Below, in pieces: positions 50,863-58,813 of a DNA stretch of 64,000 nucleotides. The stretch is from Marinospirillum sp035271045 (GTDB taxonomy: Bacteria; Pseudomonadota; Gammaproteobacteria; Pseudomonadales; Halomonadaceae). The stretch covers positions 124,001 through 188,000 of the forward strand of contig NZ_DATESC010000001.1 of the NCBI RefSeq assembly GCF_035271045.1, written 5' to 3'. Numbering within the stretch: position 1 is the stretch's first letter; every line of letters starts with the position of its first letter. Position numbers and translations under genes: made by a program. The notes beneath the pieces are model-generated. The model saw only the letters and a list, made by a program, of their open reading frames with translations, did no database searches and had not been told where the DNA came from.

Positions 50863-50919
50863 AAGCAAGGCATTTGTTGGGTTAGGTTGAACTAGCCAAC
50901 GGTGTCTTGCTTTATTTTG
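50863..50919 (+). terminator. Hairpin with T-rich end after prpE, overlapping a TATAAT box
   Basis: AAGCAAGGCA (50863-50872) pairs with TGTCTTGCTT (50903-50912, one G-U pair), with an inner GTTGG/CCAAC stem, and is followed by TATTTTG. It may end prpE transcription. A TATAAT at 50857-50862 just before it could be the -10 box for the yhhQ transcript, in which case the hairpin lies in the leader. Confidence 0.5.
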
Positions 50920-50957
50920 TTTTAAAAATTGGTTTTAAAAAAACGGTTTAACTCATT

Positions 50958-50990
50958 CAGGGTTCCCTCGCCCCCTGCTAAAAAAAGGTA
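50958..50990 (+). ncRNA. preQ1-I-like riboswitch
   Basis: CAGGG (50958-50962) pairs with CCCTG (50973-50977) around a 10-base pyrimidine-rich loop ending in C, the position that specifies preQ1 in class I. A CTAAAAAAAGG tail follows. Stem length, loop length and A-rich tail match the Thermoanaerobacter and Bacillus class I aptamers. The GG of the tail is also the ribosome-binding site of yhhQ (ATG at 50996), so pseudoknot formation on binding would hide it, as in known translational preQ1 switches. The downstream gene, a queuosine-precursor transporter, supports the call. Confidence 0.75.
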
Positions 50991-50995
50991 CTTAT

Positions 50996-51658
50996 ATGTT
51001 GTCTCTTTCTACTGTGCAATTTCGTCGTGCTTTATTTTGGCTTGCTTTGGCGCATATCATTATTATCGCTGCTAGTAATTATCTGGTGCAATTTCCTTTT
51101 GAAGTGTTCGGTTTACATAACACTTGGGGGGCATTTACCTTCCCATTTATTTTCTTAGCCACCGATTTAACGGTAAGGATTTTTGGCAAACAATTAGCAC
51201 GGCGCATTATTTTTGTGGTGATGTTTCCGGCCTTAATCGTGTCTTACTTGGTGTCGATTATTTTTGCTGATGGGCAGTTTGCCGGTGTATCAGGTTTGTT
51301 AGCTGTGAATATTTTTGTTGCAAGGATTGCTTTGGCGAGTTTTACGGCCTATGCCTTGGGTCAGCTATTAGATATTGGTGTTTTTGATAAATTGCGTCAG
51401 GTGAAAGCTTGGTGGGTTGCGCCGGCGGCTTCAACTTTAATAGGCAATGCTTTAGATACGCTAATATTTTTTGCGATTGCTTTTTATGCCAGTAGCGATG
51501 TTTATATGGCCGAACACTGGTTAGAAATTGCCATGATGGATTACAGTTTTAAAGTCAGTGTTAGTTTTTTATTTTTTCTACCGATCTATGGTTTAATTTT
51601 AGGCAGCTTACAAAAGCATTTATTGAAAACAAAGCTTGACTCTACGCCGCTGAGTTAA
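50996..51658 (+). CDS. yhhQ: Queuosine precursor (preQ0/preQ1) transporter YhhQ
   Basis: A 220-residue inner-membrane protein with six helices of the COG1738/YhhQ family, which imports 7-cyano- or 7-aminomethyl-7-deazaguanine for tRNA queuosine synthesis. Typical segments are 'GAFTFPFIFLATDLTVRIF' and 'STLIGNALDTLIFFAIAFY'. It starts seven bases after an AAGG that is part of a preQ1-type aptamer, so translation is probably shut off when precursor is plentiful. Confidence 0.92.
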   Translation: MLSLSTVQFRRALFWLALAHIIIIAASNYLVQFPFEVFGLHNTWGAFTFPFIFLATDLTVRIFGKQLARRIIFVVMFPALIVSYLVSIIFADGQFAGVSGLLAVNIFVARIALASFTAYALGQLLDIGVFDKLRQVKAWWVAPAASTLIGNALDTLIFFAIAFYASSDVYMAEHWLEIAMMDYSFKVSVSFLFFLPIYGLILGSLQKHLLKTKLDSTPLS

Positions 51659-51793
51659 AGTTTAAGGTGAGCTTAAAGTTTAATTGGCATTTGGCGTGTG
51701 CTTGTTGGCATAATCAATCCCAAGTTTTTTAGGATTAAGTCTATTTCTTTAGAATAGTGCTTATCTTTTTTAGAAAATAATAAGGAGTTGTCT

Positions 51794-52576
51794 ATGAGTG
51801 TTTTGGCGCATCAGCGTAATGGACAAGGCAAGCCGCTGGTGGTAGTACATGGCTTGTTTGGCAGTGCCAGTAACTGGCGTAATGTGGCATTAAAGTGGGA
51901 AAAAAACTTCGCTATTTGGGGCGTTGATTTACGCAACCACGGCAGTAGCTTTCATCGCCAAGGTATGAGTTATGCTCAGCAAGCTGACGATTTATTGTGC
52001 TGGTTAGATAACGTCGGGTTAGACAAGGTTTGCCTGTTAGGGCACTCGATGGGCGGTAAGGTGGTTATGGAGTTTGCGCTGCGTTACCCCAGCCGTGTTG
52101 AAAAGCTGATTATTGTTGATATTGCTCCCATCAAGTATGAACCTAGCCATAACGAGATTATTGCGAGTTTAATTGATTTAAAAGCTAAAGAGCCTTGGCA
52201 TGATCGTCGTCAAGCCGATAATCTTTTAAATACGTTTTTAGGTGAAGAGGCGATACAAACGCGGTTGTTTTTGTTGACTAATTTGCGTCGCACGGCTGAT
52301 GGTTTGCGTTTGCGAGTTGGTATTGAAGAAATTGCAAATGATTATGCAGCCATTCTCGATGCGCCCCAATCCGTTGTTGACGGTAAAACGTTTGCTGGTG
52401 CTACGTTAGCCATTCGTGGCAACCAGTCCGATTATGTACCTGACAGCGCTTTACCTTTGCTTAAACAGACTTTTCCAGCTATAGAAGTGGTGGACTTAGA
52501 CGGTGGTCATTGGCTTCATGCCGAACAAACCGATGCTTTTGCAGCCGCAGTGATGAATTTTTTAATGCCGGTTTAG
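51794..52576 (+). CDS. Alpha/beta-hydrolase esterase, YbfF-like
   Basis: A 260-residue alpha/beta hydrolase. It shows the oxyanion segment 'VVVHGLFGSASNWRNVA', the nucleophile elbow 'LLGHSMGGKVVMEFALRYP' and the C-terminal His in 'DLDGGHWLHAEQ'. It resembles E. coli YbfF, an esterase active on short acyl and acyl-CoA esters. ATG at 51794 is used (AAGGAG six bases upstream), not the TTG at 51788. No signal peptide. Confidence 0.88.
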   Translation: MSVLAHQRNGQGKPLVVVHGLFGSASNWRNVALKWEKNFAIWGVDLRNHGSSFHRQGMSYAQQADDLLCWLDNVGLDKVCLLGHSMGGKVVMEFALRYPSRVEKLIIVDIAPIKYEPSHNEIIASLIDLKAKEPWHDRRQADNLLNTFLGEEAIQTRLFLLTNLRRTADGLRLRVGIEEIANDYAAILDAPQSVVDGKTFAGATLAIRGNQSDYVPDSALPLLKQTFPAIEVVDLDGGHWLHAEQTDAFAAAVMNFLMPV

Positions 52577-52616
52577 TGAGCTATTTTTATTAAGCTAAGT
52601 TGTAGAGGAATGTATT

Positions 52617-53291
52617 TTGTCACAGGTTTTACCCTTTGATTGGTCTTCACTATTGGCAGAGCAGCCGTTGTTGCCTGTTTGGGCTAACGTTGATGTTGCA
52701 GCAGCCCCTAAGCTTGCTGAAACTTTGTATGAAGCTGGCTATAAGGTGCTAGAGGTGACTTTAAGGCAAACACAAAGCTGGGATGTGTTGCAATGCCTAC
52801 AAAACTCACCTTTAACCTTGGTGGCGGGCAGCGTGCGTCATCCCGATCAGCTCGCACGTTTGCAGCTTTTAGGCGTGCGTTGGGCTGTATCACCGGGTTG
52901 GTGTCCTGTTTTAGCTGCTGCTGCTGAGCAATCAGGCATTCATTTGTTACCCGGTATTAGTACGCCAGGTGAAGCCATGCAAGCCAGCAGAATGGGTTAT
53001 AAACAAGTCAAGCTATTTCCTGCTGCTGCTTTGGGTGGTTCGGCATATTTACAGGCCATTGCTGCACCTTTACCCGAAGTTACTTTTGTTGCAACGGGTG
53101 GCGTGACACAAGAAACAATGGCGCAATGGTTTGCTTTACCGCAGCTGGTTGCTGTGGGTGGTAGCTGGATGCTGCCTGACGCTTTAATTCAGCAGCAAGA
53201 TTGGTCAGCCATTCAAACCTTAGCTAAAGCCTCATTAGAAAATGCTAAAGCGCTACGTCAGCAGACTTTATACCAAGAGGTGGCCATTTGA
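52617..53291 (+). CDS. KDPG/KHG-type aldolase (Eda-like)
   Basis: A 224-residue class I aldolase of the KDPG family, a TIM barrel. The Schiff-base Lys132 lies in 'GYKQVKLFPAAALGG' and the catalytic Glu46 in 'VLEVTLRQTQSW', numbers almost equal to E. coli Eda (Glu45, Lys133). It cleaves 2-keto-3-deoxy-6-phosphogluconate or 4-hydroxy-2-oxoglutarate. No Edd or Zwf gene is nearby; instead it overlaps an eIF2B-like gene by four bases, which is unusual. TTG start with AGAGGAA upstream; the ATG at 52610 is out of frame. Confidence 0.85.
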   Translation: MSQVLPFDWSSLLAEQPLLPVWANVDVAAAPKLAETLYEAGYKVLEVTLRQTQSWDVLQCLQNSPLTLVAGSVRHPDQLARLQLLGVRWAVSPGWCPVLAAAAEQSGIHLLPGISTPGEAMQASRMGYKQVKLFPAAALGGSAYLQAIAAPLPEVTFVATGGVTQETMAQWFALPQLVAVGGSWMLPDALIQQQDWSAIQTLAKASLENAKALRQQTLYQEVAI

Positions 53292-54223
53292 TTTCAGATA
53301 AAGAGAATAGCGAGTTTAAAGCGCGACGTTTAAGGGCTGTTAAACAAGATTTAAACAGCAGCGCTGCTGTTTTAGCACGCAAAGCGCTAGAAGACATCAT
53401 TGATTACGCGGATAGCTGTCAGGTTGAAACAACAGCCAGTTTAACCGCTGAATTAAAAGATTTGGCAACGCAATTAATTGCCGCGCGTCCTAGCCGTTTG
53501 GTGGTGGGTAACTTATTAGGTTATTGGCTAAACAGTTTGCCTGTATTGCCTGAAGACTTAGAGCGTGCGCGTGGTCGTGCAGGTGCTCATGCCGAAGAAG
53601 TCATTGACCTGTTGCAAAAATCTCAAAATCAAGCGGTCGCTAAGTGTTTAGAAGAAATTAAACCGAATATGACTATTATGACGCATAGCAGCAGCTCTAA
53701 TGTTATGGCGTTGTTTCGTGCTTGTCATTTAGCTGATTTAAAGGTTGAAGCCATTATTACAGAGTCGCGTCCGGGTATGGAAGGGCGCAAGCTGGCACGT
53801 TACTTAAATAAGCTCGGTGTTTCTTGTCAATTTATTACTGAGGCACAAATGGCTAGCTTTGTAGTACAAGCCGATAAAGTTGTGATTGGTGCTGATACGG
53901 TGTTGCGCGATGGCTCGTTGATTTCTAAATCGGGCAGTCGTTTGTTAGCTTTAGCGGCTAAAGATGCCGGTGTGCCTTTTTGGGTTTTAGCAGAAGGCTT
54001 TAAGCATTCTTTGGTTTTACCAGAAGATGCCGTATTAGAAGAAGCGGACTTAGAAGAGCTTCAGCTAGAAGCTTTGCCTTATGTTGAAATGCATAATATC
54101 TATTTTGAATTGGTACCTGCGCGTTTAATTACGACTTGGGTTGATGAAGAAAGGGTTGCTGTTACCTTTCGTTCGCTTGCTGAAACCCGTCCTGCTACAG
54201 TGCCTGCTTTATATAATGAATAA
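53288..54223 (+). CDS. eIF2B alpha/beta/delta-family protein, unknown function
   Basis: A 311-residue protein of the eIF2B/MtnA/ribose-1,5-bisphosphate isomerase superfamily. The fold's conserved segments are 'TIMTHSSSSNVMALF', 'IITESRPGMEGRKLARYL' and 'VVIGADTVLRDGSLISKSG'. The Asp of the isomerases is present (Asp203), but the catalytic Cys of MtnA and ribose-1,5-bisphosphate isomerase is Ser134, as in the non-enzymatic eIF2B group. It is translationally coupled (TTGA overlap) to an Eda-like aldolase, so a sugar-phosphate role is possible. No ligand or reaction can be named. Confidence 0.75.
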   Translation: MISDKENSEFKARRLRAVKQDLNSSAAVLARKALEDIIDYADSCQVETTASLTAELKDLATQLIAARPSRLVVGNLLGYWLNSLPVLPEDLERARGRAGAHAEEVIDLLQKSQNQAVAKCLEEIKPNMTIMTHSSSSNVMALFRACHLADLKVEAIITESRPGMEGRKLARYLNKLGVSCQFITEAQMASFVVQADKVVIGADTVLRDGSLISKSGSRLLALAAKDAGVPFWVLAEGFKHSLVLPEDAVLEEADLEELQLEALPYVEMHNIYFELVPARLITTWVDEERVAVTFRSLAETRPATVPALYNE

Positions 54224-54257
54224 TGCCCTTGTAAATTTGTAAAAAAAGGTTGGTTTT

Positions 54258-55130
54258 TTATTTTGGCCAAGGAAGGGCTGGTAGGTAGTTCTCAGGCGGT
54301 ACAGGTAAACCTGCTTCGCGTAGTTCAAAATAAATGCCATGCTTGTCTATTTGTCGCTGTTTACCTGCTGAACACACGGGGTGATGCCCCGAAAGGTAGC
54401 TGTCTTGCTCCACAAATAGTGCGTGACAATAGGCATAAACTGACTGCTGCTTATTGTTATGCTTAACAATTACGACCTTACCAAAACTTCGCACTTCACC
54501 TGCAAAAATAACTTGCCCTGCTGCAATTGGAAAGACCTCTTGGCGATTTTTAGTGGCTAAAGCTAGCCCTTGATGCAATCCCCAGCGTTGCCACGAAAAA
54601 TTTATTTTAATTTGAGGTTGGTCAACGGGCCAGCGGTAGTGATTTTTGTTGCGGTTTGACATTGGAATAACGACACGTTGCCCAATGCGTAGTTGTTTTG
54701 GTTTAACTTTGGGATTGGCTTGCAACAGGCTGATTAGGGCTAAGTGAAAGTGTTGCGCTAGATTACTAAATGTATCACCCGACTGAATGGTGTAATAATA
54801 AGGCCCCACTTTAGGTGCGTCTCGATTGCGTTGTGGGATTCGCAGCCGCTGATTGTGTGGCGGCACATTTTGTTGGCTGCGTGGATTAAAACGCCTTAAT
54901 GCGCCTTCGTTTATTTTGTGTTTGGCCGCAATTTTAGCAAAGCTTTCTTTGCCTGATGGGTAGTAAAAAGGCTGTGGTGAAAAGGGTAAAGAAGGTGCAG
55001 CAGACACTAATGGTTTAGGTCCGTCTTCTAACGGGCTTTTTGAACTGCAGCCTAAAAGTAGTAGCGCAAGGCACAGAAGGATTAGCCAGCCGTAGCTTAT
55101 TTGTCCATGATTTTTTAGCACACCCAACAC
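54258..55130 (-). CDS. LysM/LytM lipoprotein with degenerate peptidase site (NlpD-like)
   Basis: A 290-residue lipoprotein: signal ends in the lipobox 'LALLLLGCSS'. Two LysM-like repeats (~55-100 and ~110-155, the second 'YTIQSGDTFSNLAQHFHL') precede an M23/LytM domain (~175-290). The zinc site is lost: the HxxxD motif reads 'HQGLALATK', and the HxH motif reads 'HGIYFELREAG'. By analogy with NlpD and EnvC it would activate an amidase for septal peptidoglycan splitting rather than cut itself. Close orthology with NlpD is not proven. Confidence 0.8.
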   Translation of the reverse strand: MLGVLKNHGQISYGWLILLCLALLLLGCSSKSPLEDGPKPLVSAAPSLPFSPQPFYYPSGKESFAKIAAKHKINEGALRRFNPRSQQNVPPHNQRLRIPQRNRDAPKVGPYYYTIQSGDTFSNLAQHFHLALISLLQANPKVKPKQLRIGQRVVIPMSNRNKNHYRWPVDQPQIKINFSWQRWGLHQGLALATKNRQEVFPIAAGQVIFAGEVRSFGKVVIVKHNNKQQSVYAYCHALFVEQDSYLSGHHPVCSAGKQRQIDKHGIYFELREAGLPVPPENYLPALPWPK

Positions 55131-55274
55131 CTAAAAGGTAATAATAGGCAGCTAGTCTAAACATCATCTCTGGCTAATAAAACCCTATGAGAAAGAAAAT
55201 TACTTCTAGGTTTGTATCCTAGGGGTAAAAATGGCTAGAATACTAAGCTCATTCATTTACTATAGGGTTTACCT

Positions 55275-55757
55275 ATGCAAGTTGTAGCCAATAAAGTCGT
55301 CGCTATTCATTATACTTTAACGAATGGCGAAGGTGAGGTTTTGGATTCTTCTTCAGGTGGCAACCCACTTTTTTATCTGCATGGTCATAACAACATTATT
55401 CCAGGTTTAGAAAAAGAATTGGAAGGTTGTAGTGTCGGTGATGATTTTGAGGTGGCTGTTGAGCCGGCAGAAGGTTATGGCGAACGTAATGCTGAATTAA
55501 TGCAACAAGTTCCACGGGAAGCTTTTCAAGGTGTCGATAATATTGAAGTTGGTATGCAATTTCAAACTGATGGCCCTGGTGGAACGATGGTCGTCACTGT
55601 AGTTGATGTGACAGACGAGACGGTTAAGATTGATGCTAACCATCCGCTAGCGGGTGTAGCGCTTAATTTTAAAGGTAGTATTGAATCCATTCGTGATGCG
55701 CGTGAAGAAGAAGTTGAACACGGTCATGCTCACGAAGGTGATATGGCAGATCACTAA
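55275..55757 (+). CDS. slyD: FKBP-type peptidyl-prolyl isomerase, SlyD-like
   Basis: A 160-residue isomerase/chaperone with an FKBP domain interrupted by an insert-in-flap, as in SlyD. Signatures are 'DSSSGGNPLFYLHGHNNII', 'GDDFEVAVEPAEGYGERN' and 'DANHPLAGVALNFKG'. The C-terminus is modestly His-rich ('EHGHAHEGDMADH'), enough for metal binding but much shorter than in E. coli. Cytosolic. It ends at a strong terminator. Confidence 0.92.
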   Translation: MQVVANKVVAIHYTLTNGEGEVLDSSSGGNPLFYLHGHNNIIPGLEKELEGCSVGDDFEVAVEPAEGYGERNAELMQQVPREAFQGVDNIEVGMQFQTDGPGGTMVVTVVDVTDETVKIDANHPLAGVALNFKGSIESIRDAREEEVEHGHAHEGDMADH

Positions 55758-55812
55758 AAGTTAACTTTTATAGCGGCTTAAAAAAGTTATTTAATCAAAA
55801 GTTGCTTCAATG

Positions 55813-55849
55813 AAAATGGCTGTAGCCTTATCGCTACAGCCATTTTTTT
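55813..55849 (+). terminator. Intrinsic terminator after slyD
   Basis: AAAATGGCTGTAGC (55813-55826) pairs with GCTACAGCCATTTT (55833-55846) around a 6-base loop, and the T-run continues to 55849. A textbook terminator. Confidence 0.92.
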
Positions 55850-55886
55850 GTTAAAAATTAGTTAATATTTTTGTTAGGTAGCTGGT

Positions 55887-55913
55887 TAAAGTTTGATCTC
55901 TTGATGTCGATTG
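55887..55913 (+). promoter_or_regulatory. FliA (sigma-28)-type promoter before the 143-residue gene
   Basis: TAAAGTTT (55887-55894), 11 bases, then GTCGATTG (55906-55913). The -35 box and spacing match the FliA consensus TAAAGTTT-N11-GCCGATAA exactly; the -10 box matches at 5 of 8. The motY upstream region shows the same pattern. Confidence 0.65.
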
Positions 55914-55994
55914 TCTAATCTAATAGGTATGCTTTAAAGGATGGATTTTAAGAAGCCAATTTTAAAAAGTGGGTTAAATAGCTGAGGTACAATT

Positions 55995-56426
55995 ATGATC
56001 GAATCAAACATTAGTAATGTAGCAGCTGCAGCGATGCGCCAAGATGTACGCAGTGTGCAAGGTCAGCGTGAAGCAAATAAAACTACCGTAGCAGATCAAG
56101 CATCCAGTATTCCTATGGCTTCAAGTGGTGTTGAAGCCGCCGATTCAACGACTACTGCTGTTGCAAGCCAACCTGCGGGTATCGTAACGCGTTTAGGTGA
56201 AACAACTGAGCAAGTACCGCTTTATGAAGCTAATCGCCCTACGGCGGGTAGTATTATTCGTCCGGCAATTGAAGTTGCTCAGGATGTACGCCAAACACCG
56301 ACAGATAATCAGCTTAATGAGCAGGTAGCACTTGAGCGTAAAGAGGTTAACGAAGTAGAAGAGCGCCCGACAATGACAACGCGTGGCAATGATCCTAGTG
56401 TCAATGACGTAGAAAAACTGGTTTAG
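55995..56426 (+). CDS. Unknown 143-residue, probably disordered protein in the flagellar regulon
   Basis: I do not recognise this family. The protein opens 'IESNISNVAAAAMRQDVRS', is rich in Ala, Thr, Gln, Glu and Val, has no signal peptide, Cys or membrane helix, and looks largely unstructured. The middle contains 'RPTAGSIIRPAIEVAQDVR'. It has its own FliA-type promoter and its own terminator, so it is a single-gene unit likely made late in flagellar assembly. A flagellar accessory or chemotaxis-linked role is inferred only from the promoter. Confidence 0.6.
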   Translation: MIESNISNVAAAAMRQDVRSVQGQREANKTTVADQASSIPMASSGVEAADSTTTAVASQPAGIVTRLGETTEQVPLYEANRPTAGSIIRPAIEVAQDVRQTPTDNQLNEQVALERKEVNEVEERPTMTTRGNDPSVNDVEKLV

Positions 56427-56447
56427 TTACTTAACGCTATTTTATTT

Positions 56448-56473
56448 AAGCCCTGCTATTGCAGGGCTTTTTT
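56448..56473 (+). terminator. Intrinsic terminator after the unknown gene
   Basis: AAGCCCTGC (56448-56456) and GCAGGGCTT (56461-56469) form a 9-bp stem with a TATT loop followed by a T-run to 56473. Confidence 0.92.
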
Positions 56474-56508
56474 ATAGAACCAATGAACTGTTTATGGATT
56501 AAGCATGA

Positions 56509-57435
56509 TTATGCTGGGGCTTGTGTGTTAGAACCTGTAATAAGGAATTCCAGCAGCGCTTTTTGGGCATGGAGGCGGTTCCCCGCTTCTTGCCAGACTA
56601 CCGAACGAGGATCATCCAGCATATCTACACTGATTTCTTCGCCACGATGAGCCGGTAAACAGTGCATAAACAAAGCATCTTTGGCCGCATAATCCATCAG
56701 TGAAGGCGATACTTGATAAGGTGCAAAGTCTTTTTTACGTTTTGCTTGCTCTTCTTCTTGCCCCATCGAAGCCCATACATCCGTCGTCACTAGCTGTACG
56801 CCTTCCACTGCTGCTTTAGGGTCGGCGATTAGGCTAACACGGTCAGCGTGGTCTTCTAATAATTGAGCGTCTGGCTGATAGCCTTCAGGGCCACAAATGC
56901 GTAATTGAAAGTCAAATTGACGCGCAGCTTTCATGTAAGAATTACACATATTGTTGCCATCACCTATCCAAGTCACTGTTTTACCTTGCAAACTGCCACG
57001 GCATTCCACGAAAGTTTGCACATCGGCTAATAGTTGGCAAGGGTGAAAGCCATCGGTTAAGGCATTAATGACGGGTACACTAGAATGCCGTGCAAGGGTT
57101 TCTATGTCTTGGTGTGAATAAGTACGCACCATGATGGCATCAACCATTTCTGAAAGTACACGTGCCGTGTCTTCTAAAGGTTCACCACGACCTAGTTGGG
57201 TATCACGGGGTGACAAAAAAATCGCTCCTCCGCCCAGTTGAATCATGCCTGCTTCAAAAGAAACCCGCGTACGGGTCGACGATTTTTCAAAAATCATCGC
57301 CAATACACGGTTTTTTAAAGTCTGGTCAATAATGCCTTCTTTGTGCCGACGTTTAAGTAAAATGGCACGCTGAATGAGTCGCTCCAGCTCTTGTGGTGAA
57401 AGGTCTGTCAGGGTTAAAAAATGTCTGACGCTCAT
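56509..57435 (-). CDS. argF: Ornithine carbamoyltransferase
   Basis: A 308-residue transcarbamylase that makes citrulline from ornithine and carbamoyl phosphate. The carbamoyl-phosphate loop is 'EKSSTRTRVSFE', with 'MVRTYSHQDI' and 'DGFHPCQLLADVQT'; the ornithine-binding 'FMHCLPAHRGEEIS' is intact. The gene follows argD on the same strand, three bases apart, as the second gene of an argDF unit. Anabolic rather than catabolic use is suggested by the argD partner and argG nearby. Confidence 0.96.
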   Translation of the reverse strand: MSVRHFLTLTDLSPQELERLIQRAILLKRRHKEGIIDQTLKNRVLAMIFEKSSTRTRVSFEAGMIQLGGGAIFLSPRDTQLGRGEPLEDTARVLSEMVDAIMVRTYSHQDIETLARHSSVPVINALTDGFHPCQLLADVQTFVECRGSLQGKTVTWIGDGNNMCNSYMKAARQFDFQLRICGPEGYQPDAQLLEDHADRVSLIADPKAAVEGVQLVTTDVWASMGQEEEQAKRKKDFAPYQVSPSLMDYAAKDALFMHCLPAHRGEEISVDMLDDPRSVVWQEAGNRLHAQKALLEFLITGSNTQAPA

Positions 57436-57438
57436 GTA

Positions 57439-58623
57439 TTAGCTCCGTGATGCTAGCCAATGTTTAATTAATTGGCTTAACTGGCTGATTAATTGTTCAG
57501 CTTCTTCGTCGGTAAGAGTAAGGGGGGGTAGAAGGCGCACTACCTGCCCAGCGGTTACGTTAATTAATAAACCATCATCTAAAGCAAGTTGTACCAGCTC
57601 GCCACAAGATTGATCCAGCTCAATGCCTAGCATTAAGCCACGGCCACGAATGCCTTTAACGCCTTTAACACCGTCTAACGCGGCTTCAAAACCTTTGACA
57701 AGGTGTTTGCCTAACTCACCAGCACGTTTGGCGAGTTGTTCTTTTTCTAAGGTTTCTAGCACGGCTAGTACAACGGCTGAACCCAGTGGTGTACCACCGT
57801 AGGTTGAGCCGTGATTGCCTGGTTGGAACAAATTAGCTGCTTTGCCATGCGCCATAACAGCACCAATAGGAAAGCCATTACCTAAACCTTTCGCCGTGGT
57901 TAATACGTCGGGCTTCCAGTCATAGCGCTGGTAAGCATAAAAATAACCTGTTCTACCGTTGCCGGTTTGTACTTCGTCAAGCATGAGTAATAAGTCGTGC
58001 TTATCGCATAATTCACGCAAGCCATTCATAAATTCGTCGGTGGCAGGCATTAAACCGCCCTCGCCTTGAATGGGCTCAACTAAAATTGCTGCTATATCGT
58101 TACGTCTTTCAAGAAGGTTAGTTACTGCAGCTAAGTCATTATAAGTACTACGTATAAAGCCGCTGACTAAGGGCTCAAAGCCTGCTTGTACTTTGCGATT
58201 ACCCGTTGCGGTTAGTGTGGCTAGAGTACGGCCATGAAAAGCATTTTCCATCACTAATATGTGAGGTGCATCAATGCCTTTTTTATGACCATACAAGCGT
58301 GCAAGTTTAATGGCACCTTCATTCGCTTCAGCACCTGAGTTACAAAAAAAGATGCTGTCCATACCTGAAAGCTGGCTAAGTTTAGCAGCAGCAGCTTCTT
58401 GATTTGGAATTTGATAAAGATTGGAGGTGTGTACTAGTTGGCTTGCTTGCTCACTTATCGCTTTAGTAACCGCTGGGTGTGCGTGCCCAAGGCCACAAAC
58501 TGCAATACCAGCAAGGGCATCTAAGTAAGTTTTGCCATTAGTATCAGTCAGCCAAGCGCCTTTGCCTTCAACAAAAGCAACAGGTAGGCGACCATAAGTG
58601 TGCATCAGGGCGGAGTTGGCCAT
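57439..58623 (-). CDS. argD: Acetylornithine aminotransferase
   Basis: A 394-residue PLP-dependent class III aminotransferase that converts N-acetylglutamate semialdehyde to N-acetylornithine, and often acts in lysine synthesis too. Signatures are 'FFCNSGAEANEGAIKLAR', 'MLDEVQTGNGRTGYFYAY' and the PLP lysine in 'VLTTAKGLGNGFPIGAVM'. First gene of the argD-argF pair; divergent from grxD. Confidence 0.95.
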   Translation of the reverse strand: MANSALMHTYGRLPVAFVEGKGAWLTDTNGKTYLDALAGIAVCGLGHAHPAVTKAISEQASQLVHTSNLYQIPNQEAAAAKLSQLSGMDSIFFCNSGAEANEGAIKLARLYGHKKGIDAPHILVMENAFHGRTLATLTATGNRKVQAGFEPLVSGFIRSTYNDLAAVTNLLERRNDIAAILVEPIQGEGGLMPATDEFMNGLRELCDKHDLLLMLDEVQTGNGRTGYFYAYQRYDWKPDVLTTAKGLGNGFPIGAVMAHGKAANLFQPGNHGSTYGGTPLGSAVVLAVLETLEKEQLAKRAGELGKHLVKGFEAALDGVKGVKGIRGRGLMLGIELDQSCGELVQLALDDGLLINVTAGQVVRLLPPLTLTDEEAEQLISQLSQLIKHWLASRS

Positions 58624-58748
58624 GGTGCAAATTTCCTCCTAAATAATGCGGGCGAGCCCGAAAAACAATCAGTCTAAGCACTTGCCTTGTTACTGGCAAG
58701 ATACACTTAATTTTTTATGGTGCTTGTTTATCAGTTGGCTTGAACGGT

Positions 58749-58773
58749 AAAATTGACTAACTTAGTCGGGTTT
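58749..58773 (+). promoter_or_regulatory. IscR type-1-like binding site upstream of grxD
   Basis: The 25-base segment contains TTGACTAACTTAGTCGGG, close to the IscR type 1 consensus (core YYGACTRwwwYAGTCRRS). By eye 21 of 25 positions agree. TTGACT could also serve as the -35 box, as in the E. coli isc promoter, so the holo-repressor would block RNA polymerase. The -10 box is unclear. Confidence 0.6.
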
Positions 58774-58813
58774 AAGCCCTGAGTCTTTTAATTTGCAAAA
58801 AAAGGTGCAACAA

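Noticed and set aside
51674..51700. Third TAAAGTTT match upstream of the esterase gene
   Set aside because: After 11 bases the sequence is GGCGTGTG, only 3 of 8 matches to the FliA -10 box, and the gene is not flagellar.
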